Part shown: positions 24,576 through 36,439 of the stretch, one piece after another
Position numbering within the stretch: position 1 is the stretch's first letter
Layout of the letters: every line of letters begins with the position of its first letter
Assembly: GCA_002914805.1 (NCBI GenBank)
Contig: JXTB01000005.1
Coordinates: forward strand, 1,566,940-1,630,939
Direction of reading: 5' to 3'
DNA from: Parasponia andersonii
Taxonomy: Eukaryota > Streptophyta > Magnoliopsida > Rosales > Cannabaceae
DNA: 64,000 nt
Program-made: the position numbers and the translations under genes
The notes under the pieces: generated by a model
What the model was told of the DNA's origin: nothing
What the model saw: only the letters and a program-made list of their open reading frames with translations
Databases searched by the model: none

Positions 24576-26751
24576 TTATAAAATTATCAAATCTACTATA
24601 AGCTCGCTCCACTGTTTGTAGCTTTTTTTTGCAGCTTCAGTTTCTTTCCAGCTTTGGACAAGCTCGACCACATCTTCATCGAGGATAGAAAAGTCAAAAT
24701 CTGGATGCTTACAGAAAATGTTGTATATTATGGTTGACGAGGAAATATCACTGGCCTTTTCTTCGAGCTCATTGCCTTTAGTGGCCCTGAACTCTTCTAC
24801 AGCTTTGCGAGCCGCCTCTTATGTCGCCTCTTTAAGAGCATCCAGATGCTCGAAGAAGGTTTTCTCAAGTTCTTTGATTTTTTTTCCTCGAGCTTATCCT
24901 TTTCGAGCTTTTCCTTAGCCAAATCCTTGAGCAGCTGCTGCTTCTCTAACTCAAAGGAGTTTTTCTCTTCCTCGTGAGTCTTTTTCAAGTCCTCGAATGC
25001 CTGGACCATTTATTCGACCTTTTCGCCCTTCTTCATGCATTCAAGGACCAGTTTATACATCAAAATAGCAGATGCAGCAGTCTGAAAATATAACACACAT
25101 TAGTACAAGAAAAGTGCACCGAAGAATGAAGATAGAAGATGCTTACATTTGCTAACATCCTCATTGCAGCACTGAAAGCGACCTTGATTCGTCGTTGCTT
25201 CATCCTCTCCCAACCATCCTCAGAAGTGAAACAGTTGATAAAGGCCGTGCTCAAGCCAGCTTTTTTTGGTAGTTGGCGAAGGAGTGCGAAATACTCCTCG
25301 TCCTTGTTAGCCTGGCTCAGTTCCCCAGAAGAAGTGGTTGTTTCCTTGGATAGCTCAGGCTGGCTCTCAATTCTAGTAGGATAAGGAGGAGGCGACTTAT
25401 AAGGACATCCTCGAAGGCGACTTTTCACTTATTTGAGGTGTCGACCTTCTCTTTCCCTTTCATCGAGGCGGGAGGTATGCTGTCTAGTGTCTTAAACTTT
25501 GCCATTGACCCAAGTATTGAAGGGGGCGCTCACAGTCCGCTGTCGATTATCATTTCTGTACAAATATGATTATTTAGCATACGAGGTATGTAATGCGACA
25601 AAGAAAAGGAACAATAGAAAAATTACCTTCTTCTTGCTGAGAAATTGGTGGTATTGGAGCTTCTGGAGATAGTGATTTTGGGACAATAGGAGAGGCATGT
25701 ACTTTTCGTTTCCTGGGTTTAGAAGATGAGGCACTCGCTTCTTTTTGTTTCCTCTGCTTCTTTTTCGAGCTCGAGGGTTTAATTGGACGGTTGGTAGACT
25801 ATGGAAGAATGGCTCCCTTTGGGATAGTCCGTAAGCGACTCGGTTTTTGGTTTTCCCAAGCTTCTTCCAATCAAATTCTTCGATTAGAATGTTGTTTATT
25901 TTGTATACTCTTGTGAGCTGCTCTTTGGAGAGTCTTGGATGCTCCTTGTTATCTGCGATGATATACGAATGTGAACAGATTGATGTATTTATATAGAGTA
26001 AGCTATAAACTGAAAGTTACTTACCAAGGTTTTGAAAGAAGCCATTATCCGCGTAGTCAAAGTGGAAAAATGGATTTTTCCATTCTCCCATGTTATTGTG
26101 GACTCCATGGATGGTTTTTATTGCTTGATTCGGCCACTTGCTCGCATAGAAGAAGTCGAAATCTGATGGGTTCAACTTTACTTGGTAGAACCAAGCGAAC
26201 TCTTCAGGTGTAAAGGATTCTAGACCTAATTTATGGTATAATATGTACAAACCTACCATGTTTCTATATGTATTTGGGGTTAATTGAAAGGGAAAAATTC
26301 CATAATAATCGACGATCGATTTGATATATGGATGAAGTGGGAGGTAGACACCACATCTAAGAACTGTGTCTAAGAATGAGGCGGTTTCATGAGGAGGTGT
26401 GTGTGGTCGATTGAACTTCGTAGGTAGACGAAGGAGGACATCGATTTTGTAATCGCATACGATCTTTTCAAGCTTGTTTGTTGTACAACTTGTCTTTATA
26501 TCAATATATGACCAGTGTCCTTCTACGTAGTTATAACCCCTTGCAAATGTAAGGGTATCCCTAATGTGCTGAGACCATTGGTCTTAAGGGAGGTTGCCTA
26601 TGCGAGGACTACTTTGCCTGGTCCTGGTTATTTCTACTTCAAGTTGTGACTCAAGATAGTCTTCGAGATCTATAGAGCTAATGCTTGCATTGGAGAATAA
26701 CGATTCCCCTAAGAACGCATTCCCTTCCCTAAGTTCCTCGCTACTAGACAT
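24576..26751 (-). pseudogene. Antisense additional ORF of Tat element, four exons, broken
   Basis: Read on the minus strand from ATG 26751-26749 to TAA 24578-24576. Exon 1 (26751-26025) stays open for 242 codons except for one TAA at 26586-26584. It holds the conserved core around YLPLHPYIKS, GIFPFQLTPNTYRN and FAWFYQVKL, similar to the core of the first element's antisense ORF and to PF04195. Introns with plant splice sites follow: 26024-25953 (GTAAGT..GCAG), 25626-25556 (GTAATT..ACAG) and 25146-25082 (GTAAGC..TCAG). Exon 2 is K/S/P-rich and has one frameshift. Exon 4 is a Glu/Lys-rich coiled coil (LEKQQLLKDLAKEKL) ending in an aromatic tail (KHPDFDFSIL). Further stops lie near 25011 and at 24821. 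Function is unknown. Confidence 0.7.
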
Positions 26752-27844
26752 CTAAAAGAAGAAACATAAGATATATTTAGTCCAATGTGAGCATCAGGTA
26801 TACTCACTATATACGAGCAATTTGGGACCACAAACCTTAGAATTGCACCGACAACAAGCTGTTCATCGAATTTTTTCTAATCAATCTATGGATTCGTCTA
26901 AAATTATTCGAGTAACTCTTCCATAATTCGTCACTCTATTTATTAATTCTATGACTGGTTTTGGTTTTCGAATGTTAAGATTTTAGATCTTAGATTTCTC
27001 CTATGGGTTCGTCTATCAATCATCTAAAAGTAATTTATTCGTTAAATTCATGGTGAAATTCTGAAATATGTCCATTTTTAGTTCATCTAAATATGGGGAT
27101 GGGTTTATGTTCAAATTATTCATGTTCTACGGTTCATCTTTCTATTTCTAAAAATAAGCTCTATGTGATTCATAGTAAGATAAGAGTTCTCTGATCCTAT
27201 AAAAATCAAACAATGATTCTTTAAATAAGAAAGAGAATGTATACTAACCTTTTTTCGGAGACTGAAAAACCGAGATGTTGCCTAAGGGATTTTAGTGATA
27301 ACTTTGTCAGAGAAGATGATGAATTTGGGCGAGCTGAAGAGCGAATAGGGGCACCGAGAGGATTTCTGTCTTATGGATGTTTCGGATTTCAAAAGAAATG
27401 GAAGAAGAAGAGGACAGATAGATTCTTGATGTATATTTCAAGCATCATCAAATCACAGTCGTAGATCAAGGCATTTAATTTTCGGATCTAATGGCCGAAA
27501 TTCACGTGGATTAATTTTCGAAATTAAATGAGTATTTTTCGAAATATGAAGAGTCTTGGTTTGAAACGTCTCAATTTGAAACAACAACTGGCGTCATTGC
27601 TATCATCGCATCTGCTCGAAAAACAGAGAAGTCTCCTTGAGCTTGGTTAATCTCTTGAGGAAAGGTGACATGTGGTTGCGTCTATTAGGAAAAAATACGC
27701 GTGGTTCTGGAAAGATAGGATTTAAGAATTGGTAACTCTTCAAGGGTTTTAAGATGACCTCATAATGTCGCATTCTTAAGCTCGCATTTGTTAGAGAAGA
27801 AAGCCCCATTTTGTCCTAAAGAACTAATAGAATTAGGGGAAAAT
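26752..27844. other. Tat element internal spacer and polypurine tract
   Basis: Non-coding leader side of the antisense ORF. A purine tract (aattaggggaaaa, about 27831-27843) sits directly before the TG start of the 3' LTR. Nothing else is recognised. Confidence 0.5.
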
Positions 27845-28434
27845 TGTTGTGCGACCTAAAATCTATACATTGGTCAATGCCAAAAAAGGAAAGTTAGCAA
27901 CCGAGTTAAACACGTCAGGACGCATGTGAATTTTTTTGATCGAAGTGTGACCTCCTCTGAATGAGTTAAGTATGATCAGTATGAAAAGGAAACTAGATCA
28001 AGTTTCATCAAACGGGTAATCTATAAAAAAAAAGGGAAACAAGTTTCTGAATAGAGATCGACCAATCATTCCATTTAAGTTATTACCTAATTATATTGTT
28101 ACTCGAATTATATTTTCTGATTACACATTTACCCATTATAACAATTGAGGAACATTGAGCCACCCTCACCTATATGAAGGGAGCTTAGTATTGTTATAAA
28201 AGGACACTTTGCTATATTCTGTAATTCTCTCTCTATTCTCACATTGAGACTTAAAAAACTCATGTAATTCTCCAGAAAATAGTAAAGAACAGTGGAAGTA
28301 GGCACATCTTTTTTGGGGTTGAACCACTATAAAATTCTTATCTCCTTATTTGCTTTGATTTATCAACCATTTTCACACACAAATCACTTCTTGCAAATTT
28401 TCTAAATTTATTGTTGACAAAACCTCCGTCAACA
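27845..28434 (+). repeat. 3' LTR of Tat element
   Basis: A 590-bp block starting TGTTG and ending CAACA (5-bp inverted ends) after a purine tract. A TATA box (ttataaaa, 28194-28201) lies two-thirds in. The target duplication cannot be checked because the 5' LTR is truncated. Confidence 0.7.
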
Positions 28435-28490
28435 CCAGTTTTCTTTTTATTTTTTGTGTTGAACATAATTACTTTTTTTTCATATTCTTC

Positions 28491-28880
28491 AGGAAATTTT
28501 CGTACTTTTTTGTGATTTACTTAGCTACAGGGCATTCTGCTAAACGAAACCACAATAATTTCAAGAAAACCTTTATGATTTCCTTTGATTTACTTAGCAT
28601 ATTGAATTTTATAAAAAGAAAGCCATAATAATTTTCAAAAAATCTTTTTGATTTCCTGTGATTTATTTAGCTACAATTTTCTCCAGAAAGGAAACCACAA
28701 TGATTTCGAGAAAATATTCGTAATTTCCTATGATTTACTTATGTACAAGACATTCTACTTAAGAAAACTAAACTAGTTTCTAGAAAATTTGTATAGTTTC
28801 CTGTGATTTACTTACGGACAAGACATTCCGCTAATAAGAAGCCAAATTGGTTTATAGGAAATTTTTGTAGTTTTCTATTA
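28491..28880. repeat. Minisatellite, about 73-bp unit, 5.3 copies
   Basis: Units start near 28491, 28563, 28637, 28708, 28781 and 28855 (partial). Each contains a conserved tttcctgtgatttactta core and a gaaaccacaat-like core. Copies diverge by about a fifth by eye. The array lies just outside the Tat 3' LTR. Confidence 0.8.
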
Positions 28881-30779
28881 AAAAAATACTTATTTACTAA
28901 AATATCATCGTGTTTTTAAACTTCCAAAATATTTAGAAAAATACCCTAAAAAGTTATATGAAATTTTTATTATTTTTGAAATGTTGTAAATTTGAAAATA
29001 TTTTTTAAAAAATAAGTATAAGTGTCTCAAATCCTTGCTTTTTATTATAATTTAATTTTGGTGGGTTTTTTAGTTTTGTATTTGATTTTGGATTTGGGTG
29101 TTGGATTTGGTTTTTTATTATAATTTTAGCTTAATGATTTTCAAATATTACTTTTAGTTTTTTAAATATGTCGGAATAGACTCTTGATATAGCAATGATA
29201 TAGAAAGTCTCGTTATAGCATTCTATAGCAATGAAGCTTTCTCGACAAAAGTTGCGACAACATTTATGGTGTTTGTTTTCTATACTAAATTAGGTGAGCG
29301 ATGTACTGTTGTCAGTAGAATCAAATTATTTATTTAGTTTCCTCCTATAACTATTCTAGTGTAATCTAGTACAAAGAATGCACGATCCAGGAAGAACGAA
29401 TATTACTTTTTTTTTCAATTCCTAATTAATCTTGACGTGAGTAGTGAGGTTAGGGGGAAATAAAAATAAAAACAAGTAAACATAAAGCAATTAAGCAACT
29501 ATGAATGAACTAGTCAAAGATCATTCTCAACCACTACACATTTTTGTTGAATCAACTATCTCCATATTGAACTATGAAATAGTAATAAGCTCTACTATTC
29601 CCAAATCTCTCTTACATTCATTAGATAAAATAAATTTTCTATCTAGATTTTATCACTTAGATAACCTCGAATAAACTTTTTTAATTTAATCTAATCAATA
29701 TATTAAGTAACTAAAATAGGTTAAATCTAAGTAATAAGTATATAAGCTCGGAATATTTTTAACCTTGGTCATGCTCTTCAATATTACTAATCAATCTACT
29801 GATTCAATTAATTTATTTATAAATTGCTACTTAAGATTAAAATATCTAAACAACTAAGAACTTAAAATTTCGACCTAGTTATAGAAATCTATCAAGTTTA
29901 CTTTGCTGTGCGCGTAAACAAAGCAAGACAAAATATCATAAATGTTGAAACATAGAAGAACGATAGCAATTATGAATGAATATTTGACATATAGAATATG
30001 AAAAATAGTTAATTCAACATAATATCTAGGGCTTTAAAATCATCCTCAACCAAAGATAAACTAGCCTAGCATGTTCATGCAATTCATTATCAAACTCATC
30101 ATGCTAGAATAATAAAAACTATGAGAAAAGAAAGAAAAGGAGCAGAGGAATGTTGGTTGTTGAAGATTGGCTTAAATCTCTTCTGTGCATAATGATCTTC
30201 GAGCTCCAAAGTATGCAAATCTCATCTCAATTCTTTCTCTCTAAGTTTTTATGAGTTATGGTGTGTGTAAGAATGCCAAAATATGCTGAAAAGTGACCCC
30301 TTTATAGTGTATTGAGCATTGGAGTTTGGCTATAGTAGTTATCCTAAGTTGGACTCTAAAAAGTCAAACCCTAATTTCCTAATTTTTTTGGTCTGGTGCT
30401 GCGGCCTCAAAGCTTGAGCTGAAATAATGTAAACTATCCGCTTGTCAGTGCCATGGTGCTAGCTGGTTTGTACCATGACGCTAGACTTTGTTTTGCTTGG
30501 TTTTGTCATTTCATCAATTTTTATCCTTGCTTCAGTTCTTTTTCATCTATACTCATTCAAATTACCTACAAAAACATAATAAAAAAACCTTCAAATAACA
30601 AGAAAACTATCGAAGTTATGTAGAGAATTTAATTAAAAATTATGAATAATTGAGCACTTATCAATGAATTTAGCATTTCCGAAAAGAAGGAAAAAGAAAA
30701 AAGAGAGGGAAAAAAAAGTAATGGACATCTATGATTTTAAGCACTATTATTAGTATTATTATTGTAATCTAAGCATCAC
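28881..30779. other. Intergenic repeat-derived DNA, no gene seen
   Basis: AT-rich. The part from 29420 to 30650 looks like the non-coding end of an old retroelement on the minus strand: a low-GC leader followed by a GC-richer block near 30390-30480 with two near-copies of gccatggtgctag / accatgacgctag. No borders or ORFs support a firm call. Confidence 0.4.
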
Positions 30780-32900
30780 ACTAATAAATTGGCAAAGAAA
30801 TATCATGCAATACGAGGCTTGAAAGCCTATTCAGGGGTTCTTCGAACCAAGCAAAATCACCATTATTGGCCATAGACCATTTGGCCAAACAATGGGATAT
30901 ATTATTGCAACTTTTGGGAATAAAACTAAAAGTACAACCCGGAATAGAAAGAAGAAGATTTTGGATGTTTTTTATAATTATACCAACATTTGACAAGGGA
31001 ATAATTGGGTCGTTCATGAAGCTGACCACATTGAGAGCATCTGATTTTATTATTAAGGGATACAAACTTGCAGTTTGGTAGAGGCAATACCATGCCGCAA
31101 AGCTAAAGCCTCAGTAATTTCAACAAAGCAAGCCAATTTTTTATTAGAGTCGAATGTGGCCATAATCTTTTCCAAATGGTTTCTTATAATGCCTTCCAGA
31201 CCAATACAACATCTGACTTCTCTCATTATTGCATCAAAATTTAATTTATATATCGATTTAGGAGGAGGCTTCCAGCGGTTTTGAGTGGAAGGTTGCAATA
31301 GTTTTGAAACAAGAAGAGATGATTGATACACTCTTTGTTTTATTTGAGTCAAAAGAGCAATCCAAGTAACAAGGACTTCCTTTTGTTCATGCACCTATAA
31401 ATTTCTGTGAAACCAAAGGGTCCATGCATGTCAAGTGAAACACTCAATCACTTTCAATCTAGTTTTCATGAACAAAGAGATAATGTTTTCTAGGAAAAAG
31501 TGGCTGGATAGTTGAGCTACCAACTCAAAAATTGGAGACATTCTCCATAAACTACAAGCTACTAGATAGAATAAGAGAGCATAAGATGTGGTTTCTGAGC
31601 TCAAGTTACACCACAGGCAGAGACTGTCAACTAGAACACGGCGCTTTGCCAAGTTGGCATGAAGGGGGATAAAGTTCCAGCAAACTTTCCACAAGAAAAT
31701 TGTCACCTTGTTAGAATCTTTAAGCGCCAAAGACATCTCCACCAGTTATAGCAAGTGGAAGAGGATTAAGGGGTGAGTCTATTTTTCAAAGCTTGGCCTA
31801 CCTTATAACCACTTTAATGGAATAGGCACCTCTTTTATTATAATCCCACATTAAACAACCTTCCAAAGACCTATTGACCAGGGGTATATTGTAAATTAAC
31901 TCTGAGTCTGTTTTGAGGAAAAGTTCTTGGATCAGATTTTTATTCCAATTAATTCCATTCTCAAGAAGGAGGTCAACAGTACTGTCCAAATGAAGAAACA
32001 ATGGTATAATTAGGTGAAAAGAGTGAGGCCTAGGAATTCATCTATAGCAAAAAATTTTAACTTTTTGGCCGTTGCCTATCCACCATCGAGAATCAGCCTG
32101 GATGATGTCTCTTCCCCAAAGAATGCTGCTCCAAATGAAAGATAGTCTAGTCCCTAGTTTTGCTTGCAAAAAGTCTCCATTATTAAAGTACCTGGCTTTC
32201 ACTATTTGGGAACAAAAGGAGTTAGGATTTTGAATGATGCCCTATTCTTATTTTGCTTGCATAGCTTAATTAAATATGCCTATGTTCTTGAAGCCTATCC
32301 TACCGTCTTCTTTATAGAGACACATTATATCCCAAGAGGCCCAATGAAATTTCTTCCCATTTTTATTGAGGCTCCACCAAAAATTTGCATAAAGTCTATA
32401 GAGTTTTGAGCACAAACTAATTGGTAGGCGAAAATAGCTCATGGTATATATTAGGATGGACTAGGCTACTACTTTAATCAATATTTCCTTACCTCCTAGG
32501 CCATTACTTTAATCAAGATTTCCTTACCTTCTAAAGAGAACCATTTTTCCTTCCTTGCATCTTGTTCCATACTTGATCTCTAATGGATCCAAAGAGCTTT
32601 ATCTTGTTTTTTGACGCCATAGATGGGATGCCAAGATACTTGTCATGACAGGCAACCTCTTTAATGTTGAACACATGTCCAACACATAGTTTTGCCATAG
32701 ATGGGATGCCAAGATACTTGTCATGACAGGCAACCTCTTTAATGTTGAACACATGTCCAACACATAGTTTTGCTTGATGACAAAACTCTGATATATTAAG
32801 GGCTTAGTGGTAATGAGACACATGATATCAGCCAACATGAATGAATAAGAGTCAATAAATAGGTATGTAATTGTTGTGAATGAATTCAAATAGAAGTTTT
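30780..32900 (-). mobile_element. L1-type LINE, 5'-truncated and degenerate
   Basis: On the minus strand, plant LINE ORF2 segments follow in order. The C-terminal RT region (about 32770-32531) has DKYLGIPSMA and IRDQVWNKMQG. A linker region runs about 32500-31800 with landmarks such as KARYFNNGDFL and RWWIGNGQKVKI. A zinc-binding zf-RVT-like part lies at 31742-31431 (LWKVCWNFIPLHANLAKR, CLWCN). An RNase H-like C-terminal domain lies at 31290-30781 (PPPKSIYKLNFDA; SDALNVV). Upstream RT and endonuclease are absent, as expected for 5' truncation during target-primed reverse transcription. Stops and frameshifts are frequent. No poly-A tail is obvious at the 30.7-kb end. Confidence 0.75.
32617..32772. 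repeat. 78-bp in-frame tandem duplication within LINE
   Basis: Two copies (32617-32694 and 32695-32772), identical as far as I can see, repeat a 26-codon segment containing EVACHDKYLGIPSMA. Because 78 is a multiple of three, the reading frame is kept. Confidence 0.9.
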
Positions 32901-33029
32901 TAGAGACAAGAAAAAAAAAGTTTGTATACTTAATTACAAAATTTATGTATGAATTTGTAGTCCCTTCAAAGAAATAACAATGGAATTTCCTTAAAAAAAA
33001 TGTGCAAACAAAGGAATTCTAGTTTATGT

Positions 33030-33557
33030 ATTCTATATAGAGGTGGAAAAATGGACGTGCTGGAAAACAGGTTGGGCCGGCCCGGGCTCCTAACTAGGTC
33101 GGGTTGGGCCAGCCTATACTGAACTGTTTTTGCTCAAATTTTAAAAAAATAATTTTTTTTAAAAAATAAGATTATTATTTATATAATTAGTTAAAATATT
33201 AGAAATTTAAAAATAAAATTTATAATAAAAGAAAAATATATGATGATTTTTTCCTATTGATAAAATTTATAAATAAGCTAAAACTAATTAGTATATAATT
33301 TGAGTAGTTGATAAAAAAAATTTAAACAAAAATCTTAAGAAAATTATTTAGAATTAGAATGAAATTTGAAAGTGTGAAAAAAAAAATAAAAGAATATATA
33401 TTTATAAATATTAGAAAAAATTTTATATTCAAATTTATTTAAATTTTTTTTTTAAATGACAGACTAGCCTAATCTAACCTGTGCAGACTAAATTAGTGAG
33501 TTAACCCGTAGTCTGTTCTAATGCAGGTCGACCCATTTTACCACTTTTAATTCTATA
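33030..33557. mobile_element. hAT-type MITE with perfect 8-bp target duplication
   Basis: The element spans 33038-33549 (512 bp). Its ends, tagaggtggaaaaatgg and the reverse complement of ccattttaccactttta, form imperfect terminal inverted repeats with a further gggtcg/gggccgg-type subterminal match. It is flanked by the direct repeat attctata at 33030-33037 and 33550-33557, the 8-bp target duplication typical of hAT transposons. The interior is AT-rich and non-coding. Confidence 0.8.
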
Positions 33558-34337
33558 CTAAACTTCTATCATTTATTATTTGAAATTGTAGCGACCATTT
33601 AGTTTATAAAAGTACTAATTAAGACCTTAGAATAGGCATTCGAAATTGTGCAATAATAGCCCCTCAAAAGAATTGTGCTATAATAGTTTAGCAACATTTT
33701 GTAATTTGCCATGATCCATCAAATTGGGTATCCATTAGGATCATTACCATTGAACTGGTGTAGACTTTCTCTTTTTCTTTTTCTTTTTTTCCTTCTTTTG
33801 GGTAAGAGAAATGATTTAATATATTAAATTCTAAGTTACAATGAATTTATTCCAATATTCTCTCTAAGCATCTTAATATCTTGACATGTTTGGACATATC
33901 TTCGAGTTAACTTCAGGACACACTTTAATAAAATGGGAACACGAGGGCCCAGGGCAAGGCCTATGCCTCAAGTCTATATTCATTATTCAACAAATTCATT
34001 TTTAATTATATTTTCTAGTATCTTATCAAAAAAAATTATATTTTTTAGTCGTGATATCTGTCAGTAGCATACATACATTCACGGTGGCATGCTTTCGTGA
34101 TAAGATGTGCAAAATTCTTACATTGAAAATAAATACAAAAATAAGTGATAAAATAATGGTGATATGAGAAAGGGTAATGTTGTGGGACATTTTAAAGTGT
34201 CTAATGCTATATAAAATGTTAATTTTCTACTTAAAAATGGAGTGATACTTTTTTTTTCTTGGAAAGATGAAGTGGCATTTTAAGATAGAACTTTTCAAGA
34301 TTTCAAGATAATCAGAAAAAAAAAAAATATATTAAAA

Positions 34338-35112
34338 AAGGTGGCATATAGCAAAAATCCTCAACCTTTAGCATGTAAGGCATTTAGGTACCCATTGTCG
34401 GACTTTTGACAATTAAATTCTCAATCTTTTCGATCTATTCCTTCTGTGAGTCTGTAGTGGAAATTTATTTATGGTGGTTGTTAGATACCACGTTCCAAAC
34501 ACGTGGATGCCTTATGAAGGTTGAAGGGTATGTACTATTTAATGAGGGAAAAACAATTTAAAATAATAATAAGTAAAAATAGCCATCATATCTTTTCTAA
34601 ACTGGAACAGAACCAGTTAGTTACACAAATCCTCTCCTTCCATCTAGTTAGGTCCCAATTTTGCAATCCTCTCCAGTATAGATGGTCTAAACCTTTGCTG
34701 ATGATGGCACTAGTAGTACAAGAAAAAACAACTCTGATCTTTCTTTAGGATAAAATGAAATTTCTGACATTGCATTACCCTAAGAAGCAGTAGCCACACT
34801 TTTGAACTTTATCCAGCAAAAGATTTGGGAAATACGATAAAAACAACAAATATTAGAAGAGAGTAGATCGTTTCACTGTTGAAGATATCGTTTTAAGGTT
34901 CTTTTCTAATATATATACCCTCCTCCGTAAAGGATCAAGCGCTTGGGCCTCGACACATGGACATCTAACAGCCAACACAAGCAAAATTGCACCAAGGACT
35001 AACGGAAGCAAAAGATTGGTAATGTTGAGGATTTAAATGTAAAATTCTCAACATTAGGGACCGAAATGCAAAACATGCTAATGGTTAAGGAATTCTTTTG
35101 CAAATTACCCTT
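34338..35112. mobile_element. TIR element, MITE-like (possibly Mutator-type)
   Basis: About 160 bp at each end are inverted copies. The left end (34338-34500) shows agcaaaaatcctcaacctttagcatg. The right end, read in reverse, shows tgcaaaagaattccttaaccattagcatg. The match continues with a gttagat and acacgtgg/acacatgg region. The 0.4-kb middle is non-coding. A clear target duplication could not be assigned because both flanks are A-rich, so the superfamily is a guess. Confidence 0.6.
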
Positions 35113-35649
35113 AAAAAAAGAGATTGTTGACCTCTGTCATAATATATAATTCAAGGCAAACCAATGAAACTGAAAAGGCCTTCCACGTATACTTTATCGT
35201 ATTTTTTTTTTAATTTTTTGGGAATATTTTAAAAAAAAATTGAAAAATGCTAGATTTTGAAATTGTTTAAAAAATTTCAGATTTTCACTTTTTAATTAAT
35301 TGATAATATATTTGAATTAACTAGTCAAATTATCTTAAATAACTAGATTAGTTACACTAAATAATTCAACTATTTACTTCGATTACCACCGAAAAATATA
35401 AATTTTGAGGAAAAAAGTTGTAATCGTCTAAATATTTGTTAAAAGTTTAGTTTTCAAAAATATTTTTAAAAATGATATTTTTCTTAAAAAAATCCAAAAA
35501 TTTTCAAAAAAAATTCAGCTTATCTAAGATTTTTTAATTTTTGTACTTTAGGCTTAAAAATTTGTATTTTTGAGGGGTTTTGTACGAGAATACCCAGTTT
35601 TGGGGTTACTTTTAAATAGATACTCTTTCCTAGTTTTATGAACAAACGT

Positions 35650-35982
35650 ATTCCCTTTTATTATTCGTATTTCTTCAATACCAAATTTACCCTTTGTCTC
35701 CCACTGCCTCACTCTCAAACCGAGGACGTAGAGTCGCCGGAGCTTGAGCAGAGTTGACGGAATCTGATCATATATTCAGTTTTCAGTGAGGACAACGATC
35801 TTCAATTCGTGGACCCTCAAAATCGAAGCTAGGAGATCGCTAGAGAAATTGTTGTCGTTGATGAAGAGGGATTTGAGATTGATTAGGCTGGAAAAATCGG
35901 AGACTCCGTCGTTGACGGAGTTTCCTTTAAAGCTAAAAACAGTGAGTGATCCAAATCGTTTTTGAAACCCATTTTTAATCAA
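35650..35982 (-). pseudogene. LRR fragment of a receptor-like kinase
   Basis: The minus strand reads FSKGN-like LRR repeats with the landmarks FSSLINLKSLFINDNNF and ILRVHELKIVVLTEN, then a TGA, then in the same frame PSTLLKLRRLYVLGL. The pattern (LxxLxxLxLxxN) matches the extracellular LRR region of plant LRR receptor-like kinases, possibly of the 'inactive receptor kinase' class. There is no signal peptide, membrane segment or kinase domain nearby. It is a short relic with at least one stop. Confidence 0.6.
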
Positions 35983-36344
35983 AATAGGAGTTTGTCGTTT
36001 TCACAGCAACTAAAGGATTAGTCTCAAATGCCAACGAAGTTAAACGAAAGAAAAAAAAAAAAAAAAAGAAAAAGAAAGAAAAGATAAAAGATAAATCAAG
36101 TAAATAAATACTAACTTATAATAGTATTTTATTTATGATATATTTATATATTTTATTTGTAAATACAAGAAAGCAAAAGACTTGAGTATCGAAAAGCAGT
36201 AGTTTGTAACAATTATATAGTATTACTTTGTTGTCAGAAACACTAAACATTGATTTTTTTTTTTTTGAACTGAAATTAAATCTAGTATTGCTTAAGCACA
36301 TTTTTTATTGAATTCAATTAGGTGTAGTCAACCACAAGATAAAT

Positions 36345-36398
36345 ATAAATCAATTTTATACATTGTGGTATATAAATCAATTTTATACATTGTAGTAA
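36345..36398. repeat. 27-bp tandem duplication
   Basis: Two copies of a unit containing ataaatcaattttatacattgt, at 36345-36371 and 36372-36398. Confidence 0.8.
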
Positions 36399-36439
36399 AC
36401 CATCATGTACGATATACTATAGGTGAATTAATTGTGACA

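Larger units (their letters stand above)
18100..28434 (+). mobile_element. Ty3/gypsy Tat-type LTR retrotransposon, degenerate
   Basis: A nearly full-length element of about 10.3 kb. In order it has a 5' LTR remnant, a gag remnant (18195-20120), an aspartic protease (20130-20657), reverse transcriptase (about 20940-21750), RNase H (about 21760-22030), a second archaeal-type RNase H (22184-22620), integrase (22650-23880), an antisense spliced ORF (26751-24576), a purine tract (27833-27844) and a 3' LTR (27845-28434). The dual RNase H and antisense ORF are known hallmarks of the Tat lineage. Many stops and frameshifts are visible, so it cannot be autonomous. The 5' LTR keeps only its last few tens of bases. 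Confidence 0.85.

Noticed and set aside
28491..28880. Could the regularly spaced repeats be a CRISPR array?
   Set aside because: The units are directly tandem without unique spacers, and the DNA is plant nuclear.
31075..31284. Plus-strand ORFs across the LINE
   Set aside because: They are shadows of the minus-strand RNase H-like coding sequence.
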